Positions 54,725-61,998 of a stretch of 64,000 nt of DNA are shown here, in pieces. A program made the position numbers and the translations under genes. Origin of the DNA: Acinetobacter sp. XS-4 (GTDB lineage Bacteria > Pseudomonadota > Gammaproteobacteria > Pseudomonadales > Moraxellaceae). The stretch covers positions 2,356,001 through 2,420,000 of the forward strand of contig NZ_CP094657.1 of assembly GCF_023920705.1 (NCBI RefSeq), read 5' to 3'. Position 1 is the stretch's first letter. Each line of letters begins with the position of its first letter. The notes beneath the pieces were generated by a model. That model was not told the DNA's origin, did no database searches, and saw nothing but the letters and a program-made list of their open reading frames with translations.

Positions 54725-55364
54725 TTTATTAATTACTGGAACTGTAGATACCTTACTCATGGTAGGTGCATCTGCTTTTATTGCTTTTTTAATTGGCTTA
54801 CCAATTGCCGTCATTTTAGTCAGCACTTCAGAACATGGTATTCACCCTTCACAAAAGATTAATCAAGCTTTGGGTTGGGTCATTAACATTACTCGCTCTG
54901 TGCCTTTTCTTATTTTAATGGTTGCACTCATTCCACTTACTCGCTGGATTGTGGGTACGAGTTATGGCGTTTGGGCAGCTATTGTTCCATTGACCATTGC
55001 GGCAATTCCTTTCTTTGCCCGTATTGCAGAAGTCAGCTTACGCGAAGTCGATCAAGGCTTAATCGAAGCGGCTCAAGCAATGGGTTGTAACCGTAAACAA
55101 ATTATTTGGCATGTGCTTTTGCCAGAGGCTCTACCGGGTATTGTGGCAGGCTTTACTGTGACTATTGTGACCATGATTAACTCCTCTGCGATTGCCGGTG
55201 CTATTGGTGCTGGCGGCTTAGGAGACATTGCTTATCGTTATGGTTATCAACGTTTTGATATGCAAATTATGTTGGCTGTGATTTTTGTGCTCATTGTTTT
55301 GGTGATGTTAATACAAGCGACAGGTGATGCATTAGCCCAGCAACTTGATAAACGTAAAGTTTAA
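54705..55364 (+). CDS. metI: Methionine-type ABC transporter permease (MetI-like)
   Basis: 219 residues from ATG 54705, which overlaps the end of metN by 20 bases; GAGG lies 9 nt upstream. There are five transmembrane helices; the MetI-type EAA loop is EVSLREVDQGLIEAAQAMGCNRKQIIWHVLLPEALPGIVAGFTVTIV, and NSSAIAGAIGAGGLGDIAYRYGY is a MetI signature. It forms the channel of the importer. Last gene of the sulfur operon; a 9-bp hairpin follows. Confidence 0.92.
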   Translation: MHDQLIDLLITGTVDTLLMVGASAFIAFLIGLPIAVILVSTSEHGIHPSQKINQALGWVINITRSVPFLILMVALIPLTRWIVGTSYGVWAAIVPLTIAAIPFFARIAEVSLREVDQGLIEAAQAMGCNRKQIIWHVLLPEALPGIVAGFTVTIVTMINSSAIAGAIGAGGLGDIAYRYGYQRFDMQIMLAVIFVLIVLVMLIQATGDALAQQLDKRKV

Positions 55365-55384
55365 ACTCAACAGAACCCTGCTCT

Positions 55385-55408
55385 AGCCATGACTTTGTCA
55401 TGGCTTTC
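55385..55408 (+). terminator. Hairpin after the sulfur operon
   Basis: AGCCATGAC/GTCATGGCT with a 3-nt T loop, followed by TTC. The T tract is short. Confidence 0.55.
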
Positions 55409-55457
55409 ATGTAAAATCAGCCACAATTTTTAATTTACACATTTGTGAGTGGTTTTC

Positions 55458-56549
55458 ATGGGTTTTAATTGCGGTATTGTTGGTCTGCCAAACGTAGGGA
55501 AATCTACCCTTTTCAATGCATTAACGAAAGCAGCGATTGCAGCGGAAAACTTCCCTTTCTGTACCATTGAACCAAACACAGGTATTGTTCCTGTACCAGA
55601 TCCACGTTTAGACAAACTTGCTGCGATTGTTAAACCACAGCGTATTTTGCCAACTACAATGGAATTTGTGGACATTGCAGGTCTTGTTGCTGGTGCATCA
55701 AAAGGTGAAGGCTTAGGTAACCAATTTCTTGCAAACATTCGTGAAACTGATGCAATCGCTCATGTTGTACGTTGTTTTGAAGATGAAAACGTAATTCACG
55801 TAAATGGTAAAATTGATCCATTAGACGACATCGCAACTATTAATACTGAACTTGCACTTGCCGATCTTGAAACTGTTGCTAAAGCAATTTTACGCTTAAC
55901 TAAAGTTGCTAAAGGCGGTGACAAAGAAGCTGTAGCAACTAAAGCAGTTTTAGAAAAAATCCAACCTTTACTTGACGAAGGTAAACCAGCTCGCGCGGCT
56001 GATTTGTCTGATGACGAACGTAAATTAGTTCGTGGTTTTGGTTTAATGACTTTAAAACCAACCATGTATATTGCAAACGTTGCTGAAGATGGTTTTGAAA
56101 ATAATCCTCATTTAGAAGCAGTTAAAAAACTTGCAAGCGACGAAAACGCAATTGTTGTTCCTCTTTGCAACCAGATCGAAGCTGAAATTTCATTATTAGA
56201 AGATGAAGACCGTGCTGAATTCTTAGAAGCAATGGGCATGGAAGAACCAGGCTTAAATGTGGTTATTCGTGCAGGTTATGCGCTTTTGGGTTTACAGACT
56301 TATTTCACTGCTGGTGTACAAGAAGTACGTGCATGGACAATAAAAGTTGGTGCAACCGCTCCTCAAGCAGCTGGTGTAATTCATACTGACTTCGAAAAAG
56401 GCTTTATCCGTGCTGAAGTTGTTGCATATGATGACTTCGTACAATACAACGGTGAAAACGGCGCTAAAGAAGCTGGTAAATGGCGTTTAGAAGGTAAAAC
56501 TTACGTGGTTCAAGACGGCGATGTAATGCACTTCCGTTTCAACGTTTAA
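55458..56549 (+). CDS. ychF: Redox-regulated ATPase/GTPase YchF
   Basis: 363 residues from ATG 55458; the GTG at 55449 is not needed. [23 protein letters not shown] carries the P-loop, and [24 protein letters not shown] is switch II. The C-terminal TGS domain ends [51 protein letters not shown] sequence. YchF (OLA1) prefers ATP, associates with ribosomes and is linked to oxidative-stress control. Monocistronic, with a strong terminator. Confidence 0.96.
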   Translation: MGFNCGIVGLPNVGKSTLFNALTKAAIAAENFPFCTIEPNTGIVPVPDPRLDKLAAIVKPQRILPTTMEFVDIAGLVAGASKGEGLGNQFLANIRETDAIAHVVRCFEDENVIHVNGKIDPLDDIATINTELALADLETVAKAILRLTKVAKGGDKEAVATKAVLEKIQPLLDEGKPARAADLSDDERKLVRGFGLMTLKPTMYIANVAEDGFENNPHLEAVKKLASDENAIVVPLCNQIEAEISLLEDEDRAEFLEAMGMEEPGLNVVIRAGYALLGLQTYFTAGVQEVRAWTIKVGATAPQAAGVIHTDFEKGFIRAEVVAYDDFVQYNGENGAKEAGKWRLEGKTYVVQDGDVMHFRFNV

Positions 56550-56561
56550 GTTTAAAGCTTA

Positions 56562-56593
56562 AAAAAAAGCCCCATTATGTTGGGGCTTTTTTT
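56562..56593. terminator. Bidirectional terminator after ychF
   Basis: A 13-bp stem (56562-56574 with 56581-56593) has a 6-nt loop and A7/T7 flanks. Confidence 0.92.
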
Positions 56594-56597
56594 ATTG

Positions 56598-57119
56598 TTA
56601 ATGGCTAAGATCCATCGTCTCTCGTTTACTACGCGCCTCTTGTAAAATACGCGCATGCAAAGGCTTTCTGAAACCCAGCATAAAAATAAATTCTGCCAAT
56701 ACAAATAACGGCCCTATCGCAAGTCCAATCACATCATCAACAAAAGCTGGTTTTTTCTTTTCGAAATAATGCCCAACAAACTGAAAGACCCATCCCACCA
56801 CAAAGAAACCAATACTTGCTGCCAACCATTCTCCTAAAGATAACTGGGCAATTTGGCTCGCCAGTGGATACACAGCGACTAAAAGAATCAGCATGAGTAA
56901 ACCAAATACTTTATCCAAAATAAAATAATAAATCGTACTAGCTGCAATCAACACCATGGCTAAAGTCAATTTAAAACTGCCAATATCAATTCCTGCTCTC
57001 GCTGTTAAACATAGAATTGAAAACACGATGAGTGGAATACCAATAAAATGCGTCAAAATATTTTTATGATTTAGGTGGTAAGCCGCATATTTGCTAAGCT
57101 GTTGCTCCAGATTCGACAT
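56598..57119 (-). CDS. Mpo1-like / DUF962 family membrane protein
   Basis: 173 residues from ATG 57119, with AGGGAA 6 nt upstream; the ATG at 57137 lacks such a site. LSKYAAYHLNHKNILTHFIGIPLIVFSIL with its histidines, and WVFQFVGHYFEKKKPAFVDDVIGLAIGPLFVLAEF, are the DUF962 signatures. Yeast Mpo1 is an iron(II)-dependent dioxygenase that alpha-oxidises 2-hydroxy fatty acids; the same histidine layout is kept here. Four to five membrane helices. A bacterial function is inferred only. Confidence 0.88.
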   Translation of the reverse strand: MSNLEQQLSKYAAYHLNHKNILTHFIGIPLIVFSILCLTARAGIDIGSFKLTLAMVLIAASTIYYFILDKVFGLLMLILLVAVYPLASQIAQLSLGEWLAASIGFFVVGWVFQFVGHYFEKKKPAFVDDVIGLAIGPLFVLAEFIFMLGFRKPLHARILQEARSKRETMDLSH

Positions 57120-57177
57120 GAGTTGTTCCCTATTCATCTACATATAGTCATACTGTACAAATAAGGAAAACTTAAAG

Positions 57178-57195
57178 TTGTCAGCTATTTGACAA
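57178..57195. promoter_or_regulatory. Candidate Crp/Fnr-type operator immediately before the regulator gene
   Basis: TTGTCA (57178-57183), GCTATT, TGACAA (57190-57195) is a perfect 6-bp inverted repeat with a 6-nt spacer. Its right part CAGCTATTTGACAAA recurs with one change (CAGCTATATGACAAA, 57932-57946) just after the gene and upstream of the next. Confidence 0.5.
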
Positions 57196-57199
57196 AGTG

Positions 57200-57919
57200 A
57201 TGATTTTTTTCATGGATGGCCCAATATTGGACATTATTTATATTAACCGATTAAAAGAAAACACATGGTTTAGTGTGCTTCCAGAAGCATTCCAAAACTT
57301 TATTCTAGAACATGGTAAACAAAGAACCTTTGAAAAAAACAGCTATGTTTTCCGTGCCCAAGATATGTTTGATGGCATTTATACTGTGCTTGAAGGCTCA
57401 ATTAGTTTGGGTTATGTCGATGTAAATGGTAATGAAGCACTTTCTGCTATTGCTGAGCCAATTATGTGGTTTGGTGAAATATCGCTGATTGATCATGAAC
57501 CACGTTCGCACGATGCAATTGCTTTGAAAAAAAGTATAGTTCTACATATTCCTGCGAAGCCCTTAAATGAATTACTCAAAGACAATCCATATTATTGGTA
57601 TTATTTTGCTCGTTTAACCAGCCAAAAACTCAGGTACGTTTTCTTAGAACAGATTGCTATCCAAACACGCAGTATTTCTCAAAGGCTTGCTCAACGTCTT
57701 CTATTCATTTTAGAAGGTTATGGCAATCATGTTCTTATTCAAGATAGTCAAATTCATATTTCTCAAGAACAATTGGCAAATATGCTGACCACATCCAGAC
57801 AGACAATTAATCATGAGCTGAGCTTGCTCGAAAAACAAAAGATCATCAAAATAGCTTTTAGAAAAATTGAAATTTTAGATATTGAGAAATTAAAAGTACT
57901 TGCTCAAGCCCATTCCTAG
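57200..57919 (+). CDS. Crp/Fnr family transcriptional regulator
   Basis: About 239 residues; the start is uncertain between GTG 57197, ATG 57200 and ATG 57212, none with a good Shine-Dalgarno. cNMP-binding-type beta-roll (FEKNSYVFRAQDMFDGIYTVLEGSISLGYVDVNGNEALSAIAEPIMWFGEISLI). It lacks the cysteines of FNR iron-sulfur sensors. C-terminal winged helix HISQEQLANMLTTSRQTINHELSLLEKQKIIKI. A palindrome abuts the start codon and would block translation or transcription if bound, suggesting autorepression. Confidence 0.88.
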   Translation: MIFFMDGPILDIIYINRLKENTWFSVLPEAFQNFILEHGKQRTFEKNSYVFRAQDMFDGIYTVLEGSISLGYVDVNGNEALSAIAEPIMWFGEISLIDHEPRSHDAIALKKSIVLHIPAKPLNELLKDNPYYWYYFARLTSQKLRYVFLEQIAIQTRSISQRLAQRLLFILEGYGNHVLIQDSQIHISQEQLANMLTTSRQTINHELSLLEKQKIIKIAFRKIEILDIEKLKVLAQAHS

Positions 57920-58090
57920 TCTTTGCATAACCAGCTATATGACAAAAACTTAAAACCAAATTAAAAAAATAGATATCGCAGCAAAACAACACATTGTTCA
58001 AACTCTATTTCACAAAATAAATGTTTTAAAGCAGATATTTTCATTTTACACTCAAGCTGAGCAATAATACTCAACAAGGCGCTGATTAAC

Positions 58091-58405
58091 ATGAAAAAAT
58101 TATCAACAATTCTTACAGCAGGCGTATTGGCTATGTTAAGTGTTTCGGCATTTGCATGTCCAAAAGGAACTCAATTACAAGGCGGTACAGGACCAAATCA
58201 TAAAGGTGGAAAATGTGTTGCTGCACATGGTAAAGCAACTGCTAAAAAAGAAGCAGTAAAAGCAAAACAAGATGTTAAGAAAGATATGACTGAACAAAAG
58301 CATGAAGCAATGATGAAATCTATGCATGCTCAGCACGATGCAACTCAAATGAAACATGATGCAGTGAAAACAGCAAACACAGCTAAAGCTGCGACGAAGC
58401 CATAA
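58091..58405 (+). CDS. Small exported His/Met/Lys-rich protein, 104 aa
   Basis: Signal peptide MKKLSTILTAGVLAMLSVSAFA, then a short CPKGTQLQGGTGPNHKGGKCVAAHGK segment with two cysteines. The C-terminal half is strongly helical and charged with many His and Met residues (MTEQKHEAMMKSMHAQHDATQMKHDAVK). Periplasmic. The His/Met content suggests metal binding, such as copper, but this is inference. It has its own leader containing the repeat CAGCTATATGACAAA and its own terminator. The family is unknown. Confidence 0.75.
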   Translation: MKKLSTILTAGVLAMLSVSAFACPKGTQLQGGTGPNHKGGKCVAAHGKATAKKEAVKAKQDVKKDMTEQKHEAMMKSMHAQHDATQMKHDAVKTANTAKAATKP

Positions 58406-58435
58406 TTAACATTCACTCCTTATCGTTTTAAAAGC

Positions 58436-58466
58436 AAAAAAGCGAGATTGATCATCTCGCTTTTTT
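58436..58466. terminator. Bidirectional terminator
   Basis: A 13-bp stem (58436-58448 with 58454-58466) has a 5-nt loop between convergent genes. Confidence 0.9.
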
Positions 58467-58479
58467 ATATTTATAAATT

Positions 58480-58971
58480 TTATTTTGGAGATGTGTTTCC
58501 AAGGTTTGGCGTATCGATCGCATCCTTACACTGAGCTTTATCTCGCTCATAATCGGCTTGCTTCTTAGCAACTGAATCATTATTTTCAAGTGTTTCACGA
58601 GCCCATACATCTAGACTCGTTAAAGCTTTACGACAAAGTGCGTATTTCCCTTCTGTTACTGAGTCCGTCATTTTTACATTAATACGCCAGTCGGTGCTCA
58701 ATTGACGTAAAGGTTTACGAACGTTGTCATCGATTTGACTCAGCTTCTTTTCATAAACCAAATGCTCAACCGTATTAATTAAAGTCCATGCTTTTTGAGC
58801 ATAAACAGTTGCGTCATTGGTTAGTTTAGGTGCTGGCTTAATTTCTACTTTTTTTTCTGCCTCATGATTACCATTGTCACAGCCCTGCAATGCAAAAACA
58901 CCTGCACTCAACATGGCGATATAAACTAAACGAATCTTTGCGTTGAACATAGCAAACTGCCGATTAAACAT
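58480..58971 (-). CDS. Hypothetical lipoprotein
   Basis: 163 residues from ATG 58971 (ATG 58950 gives a shorter leader and is equally possible). The lipobox LQGC follows the hydrophobic stretch LVYIAMLSAGVFA, so the mature protein starts at that Cys and is probably lipid-anchored. The body is helical and polar (VYAQKAWTLINTVEHLVYEKKLSQID) with a further Cys pair (ALCRKAL, AQCKDAI). No family recognised. It is divergent from azlC with a 68-100-bp gap. Confidence 0.75.
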   Translation of the reverse strand: MFNRQFAMFNAKIRLVYIAMLSAGVFALQGCDNGNHEAEKKVEIKPAPKLTNDATVYAQKAWTLINTVEHLVYEKKLSQIDDNVRKPLRQLSTDWRINVKMTDSVTEGKYALCRKALTSLDVWARETLENNDSVAKKQADYERDKAQCKDAIDTPNLGNTSPK

Positions 58972-59053
58972 TTCGGCACTATGCTATTAAATTCGGCTAC
59001 AATACTCAATCTTTCAAGTATTTTTATCATTTGGTTTATTGCCAAGGTGTATT

Positions 59054-59794
59054 GTGTCCAAACAACAATTGATGGCTGATCAAACGGCAACTTTTTGGCA
59101 AGGTGCCAAAGATAGTCAAGCTATCGTACTCACCTATTTACCCGTTTCTTTTGCCTTCGGTGTTTCTGCATCTCAGTTTGGTTTTACACCGTGGGAAGCT
59201 TTTTTCCTATCTTGCTCAATGTATGCGGGTGCCAGTCAGTTCTTAGTTGTTGCACTTTTAGCCAGTGGTTCATCTATCTGGTTAACTGCATTAACAGTCA
59301 TTGCACTCGATATTCGCCATGTGCTTTATGGACCAGCTTTATATAATCTGATTCCAGGCAAATTAAATCTTAAAAAAACGGCGGTGTGGGCTTGGGGCTT
59401 AACCGATGAAGTTTTTGCCAGTGGAATGATCCAACTTTCACAGCGCAGACAACAATGGTCTGAGTCTTGGATGTTGGGCTTAAGTCTATTTAGTTGGATA
59501 GCTTGGGCAACTGGCTCATTGTTAGGAGGATTATTTGCTGATCAAGTCGCTCATCTTCCAAAATTTTTACAAGCAGCTTTAGACTTCTTATTACCTGCTT
59601 TATTTTTGAGTTTTTTATTGGCTGCTTTTGAACGCAAACATAGCCTTGTAGTCGCTGTATCTTTAGTCGTTTCAGCGTTGTCCTGCTATTGGATTAACCT
59701 ATCTGCGGCTATTTTTATTGGCATTCTTTCAGGCATTTTAGCAGGCTTGTTTAAACATTATGTGTTAAAACAACAAGAAGAGGTCGAAGTTTAA
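59054..59794 (+). CDS. azlC: AzlC family branched-chain amino acid exporter subunit
   Basis: 246 residues from GTG 59054, chosen because AAGGTG lies ~5 nt upstream; TTG 59039 and ATG 59072 are alternatives. AzlC signature: LPVSFAFGVSASQFGFTPWEAFFLSCSMYAGASQFLVVALLASG and IALDIRHVLYGPAL. Six to eight membrane helices. It forms an exporter with the small AzlD subunit, which begins 2 nt after the stop. Substrates are branched-chain amino acids or analogues. Confidence 0.92.
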   Translation: MSKQQLMADQTATFWQGAKDSQAIVLTYLPVSFAFGVSASQFGFTPWEAFFLSCSMYAGASQFLVVALLASGSSIWLTALTVIALDIRHVLYGPALYNLIPGKLNLKKTAVWAWGLTDEVFASGMIQLSQRRQQWSESWMLGLSLFSWIAWATGSLLGGLFADQVAHLPKFLQAALDFLLPALFLSFLLAAFERKHSLVVAVSLVVSALSCYWINLSAAIFIGILSGILAGLFKHYVLKQQEEVEV

Positions 59795-59795
59795 A

Positions 59796-60137
59796 ATGAA
59801 TCTAGAGATTATTCTGGTCGGCATCATTGTTGGTATTGCTAATTTCGCCTCACGTTTTGGACCCTTCTTTGTTATACAAAAACTACAAGGTACACAGCAA
59901 AGACGCGGTTCAGTCTGGCTAAAAATTGCTTTGGGATGCATTGGTATATCTGCAATTAGTGCCATGCTTGTTGTTGCCACTCTTCCACCACTTCTTGAAA
60001 ATCCAGATAAAAGTGTAGCTATGCTCATCGGTTTTTTGGTTTTAGCAGGTCTTTATTTTAAATTTAAGAAAATTGTTCTGGCAACGTTAACTGCCGCAAT
60101 TGTTTATGGCCTGATCTATACTTATTTACCTTTATAA
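59796..60137 (+). CDS. azlD: AzlD family transporter subunit
   Basis: 113 residues, four transmembrane helices (LEIILVGIIVGIANFASRFGPFFVI, LGCIGISAISAMLVVATLPPLL, KSVAMLIGFLVLAGLYFKF, IVLATLTAAIVYGLIYTYL). Partner of AzlC in the export complex. The ATG overlaps the region right after the azlC stop, with AGAGG inside azlC as ribosome-binding site, so the two are coupled. Confidence 0.9.
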   Translation: MNLEIILVGIIVGIANFASRFGPFFVIQKLQGTQQRRGSVWLKIALGCIGISAISAMLVVATLPPLLENPDKSVAMLIGFLVLAGLYFKFKKIVLATLTAAIVYGLIYTYLPL

Positions 60138-60261
60138 ATAGATAAACTGATCTTCTTTATATAAAATAAAACCTAGCCAGAAGCCTTTAAGATTGAAACT
60201 TCTGGCATAAAAACTAATTTTGAATTGTTTAAAAAGATAACCTTACTTAATAGAGATAATA

Positions 60262-60651
60262 ATGTCACAAGTTAAAATTTACGCCAATGAACAAACGATT
60301 ATGCAGTATCGAGAATTGCTTTCTCATGCAATCCATCAAGCACTCATTGAAGAATTGAAATATCCTGTTGAAAAAAGATTTCAACGTTTTATCAGTCTTA
60401 AGCCTGGAAATTTTATCTATCCTTCTGACCGCAGCCAACACTACATTATTATCGAACTTTCGATGTTTTCGGGACGTAGCGCAGCCACGAAGAAACAACT
60501 CATTCAAACGTTATTTCGCAATATCGAAGAACAATGCAAAATAGCACCTCAAGATATTGAAATTACGATTTTTGAAACCCCTAAAGAAAATTGGGGTATC
60601 CGTGGCAAAAATGCAGATGAGTTACTTTTAAATTATCAAGTTAATATCTAA
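60262..60651 (+). CDS. Tautomerase family protein
   Basis: 129 residues. The pattern (VKIYANEQTIMQYRELLSHAIHQALIEELKYPVEKRFQRFISL ... YIIIELSMFSGRSAATKKQLIQTLFRNIEEQCKIAPQDIEITIFETPKENWGIRGKNADEL) matches the YrdN/MIF-like tautomerase family. An ENWGIRGKNADE tail is characteristic. Pro-1 catalysis of canonical tautomerases does not apply here, because the chain starts MSQVKIYA. Substrate unknown. It is a single-gene unit. Confidence 0.85.
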   Translation: MSQVKIYANEQTIMQYRELLSHAIHQALIEELKYPVEKRFQRFISLKPGNFIYPSDRSQHYIIIELSMFSGRSAATKKQLIQTLFRNIEEQCKIAPQDIEITIFETPKENWGIRGKNADELLLNYQVNI

Positions 60652-60762
60652 AAAAGTGACATCTTAATTGTCCGACAAAATTACTTTTTTATGCATGATA
60701 AGGCTTAACTACACCATAAGTTCTGCTATGCTTAAAAAAATAATTTTGTCAGGATGATTCGC

Positions 60763-61971
60763 ATGAGCGTGACACTCGGTACCCCCCTTCAATCTTCTGC
60801 ATTTAAAGTTTTATTGTTAGGTTCAGGAGAACTTGGCAAAGAAGTTGTAATTTCTTTACAACGCCTTGGTGTAGAAGTACATGCAGCCGACCGTTATGAT
60901 CATGCGCCAGCCATGCAAATTGCACATTTTTCTTATGTGTTAAATATGGCTAACCCAACTGAGTTAAAACAGCTCATCGAGAAAATTAAACCGAATTTAA
61001 TTGTTCCAGAAATTGAAGCCATCGCTACAGAAGTTTTGCTTGAAATTGAAGCGAGCCAAACTGCAACTGTTATTCCTTCTGCTAAAGCTGTAAACCTGAC
61101 TATGAACCGTGAAGGCATTCGTCGTCTTGCGGCTGAAGAACTTGGTTTACCTACTTCTGCTTACCGCTTTGCTGACTCACTAGAAAGCTTCCGCGCTGCT
61201 TCTGATGATATTGGTTATCCAAACTTTGTAAAACCAGTAATGTCATCTTCTGGTAAAGGTCAGTCTCGTGTAAAAAGTTTCGATGAAGTCGATACCGCTT
61301 GGGAATATGCGATGCAAGGTGGTCGTGTTAACCAAGGTACGGTCATCATTGAATCTCAAATTGATTTTGATTTTGAAATTACATTACTTACCGTTCGTGC
61401 TAAAAATCCTGAAACTGGCGAAATCGAAACTCACTACTGCGACCCAATTGGTCACCGTCAAGATGCTGGTGATTATGTAGAAAGCTGGCAGCCTCAACCA
61501 ATGACTGCGGCTGCACTTGAAGAAGCAAAACGTATTGCAAATAAAGTGACAATAGCACTTGGTGGCTGTGGTATTTTTGGTGTAGAACTGTTTATTAAAG
61601 GCGACAAGGTCTGGTTCAGTGAAGTTTCACCGCGCCCGCATGATACTGGCCTAGTGACTCTAGCATCACAATTTCAAAGCGAATTTGAACTGCATGCTCG
61701 TGCAATTTTAGGATTACCAGTGAACACAGCTCGCCATAGTGTTGCTGCTAGTGCAGTGATTTATGCAGGGGTCGATGCCAATAACTTAAGCTACAGCGGC
61801 TTAAATACAGCATTAGCCAACCCAAATACCGACCTACGCCTGTTTGGTAAACCAGAAGGTTTCAAACGACGTCGTATGGGTGTGGCAACTGCTCGTGCAG
61901 AAAATACTGATCTTGCTCGTACTTTAGCGAAAGAAACCGCTGATCAAGTAAGCGTAAAAACCAACTCTTAA
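60763..61971 (+). CDS. purT: Formate-dependent phosphoribosylglycinamide formyltransferase (GAR transformylase 2)
   Basis: ATP-grasp enzyme of purine synthesis using formate and ATP to make formyl-GAR. It has 402 residues from ATG 60763, with AGGA 9 nt upstream; ATG 60754 overlaps that site. Motifs: [69 protein letters not shown], and [18 protein letters not shown]. It is monocistronic here and 27 bp upstream of glnD. Confidence 0.96.
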   Translation: MSVTLGTPLQSSAFKVLLLGSGELGKEVVISLQRLGVEVHAADRYDHAPAMQIAHFSYVLNMANPTELKQLIEKIKPNLIVPEIEAIATEVLLEIEASQTATVIPSAKAVNLTMNREGIRRLAAEELGLPTSAYRFADSLESFRAASDDIGYPNFVKPVMSSSGKGQSRVKSFDEVDTAWEYAMQGGRVNQGTVIIESQIDFDFEITLLTVRAKNPETGEIETHYCDPIGHRQDAGDYVESWQPQPMTAAALEEAKRIANKVTIALGGCGIFGVELFIKGDKVWFSEVSPRPHDTGLVTLASQFQSEFELHARAILGLPVNTARHSVAASAVIYAGVDANNLSYSGLNTALANPNTDLRLFGKPEGFKRRRMGVATARAENTDLARTLAKETADQVSVKTNS

Positions 61972-61998
61972 TATTTACTTTTTGGTAGACCCATTTTC

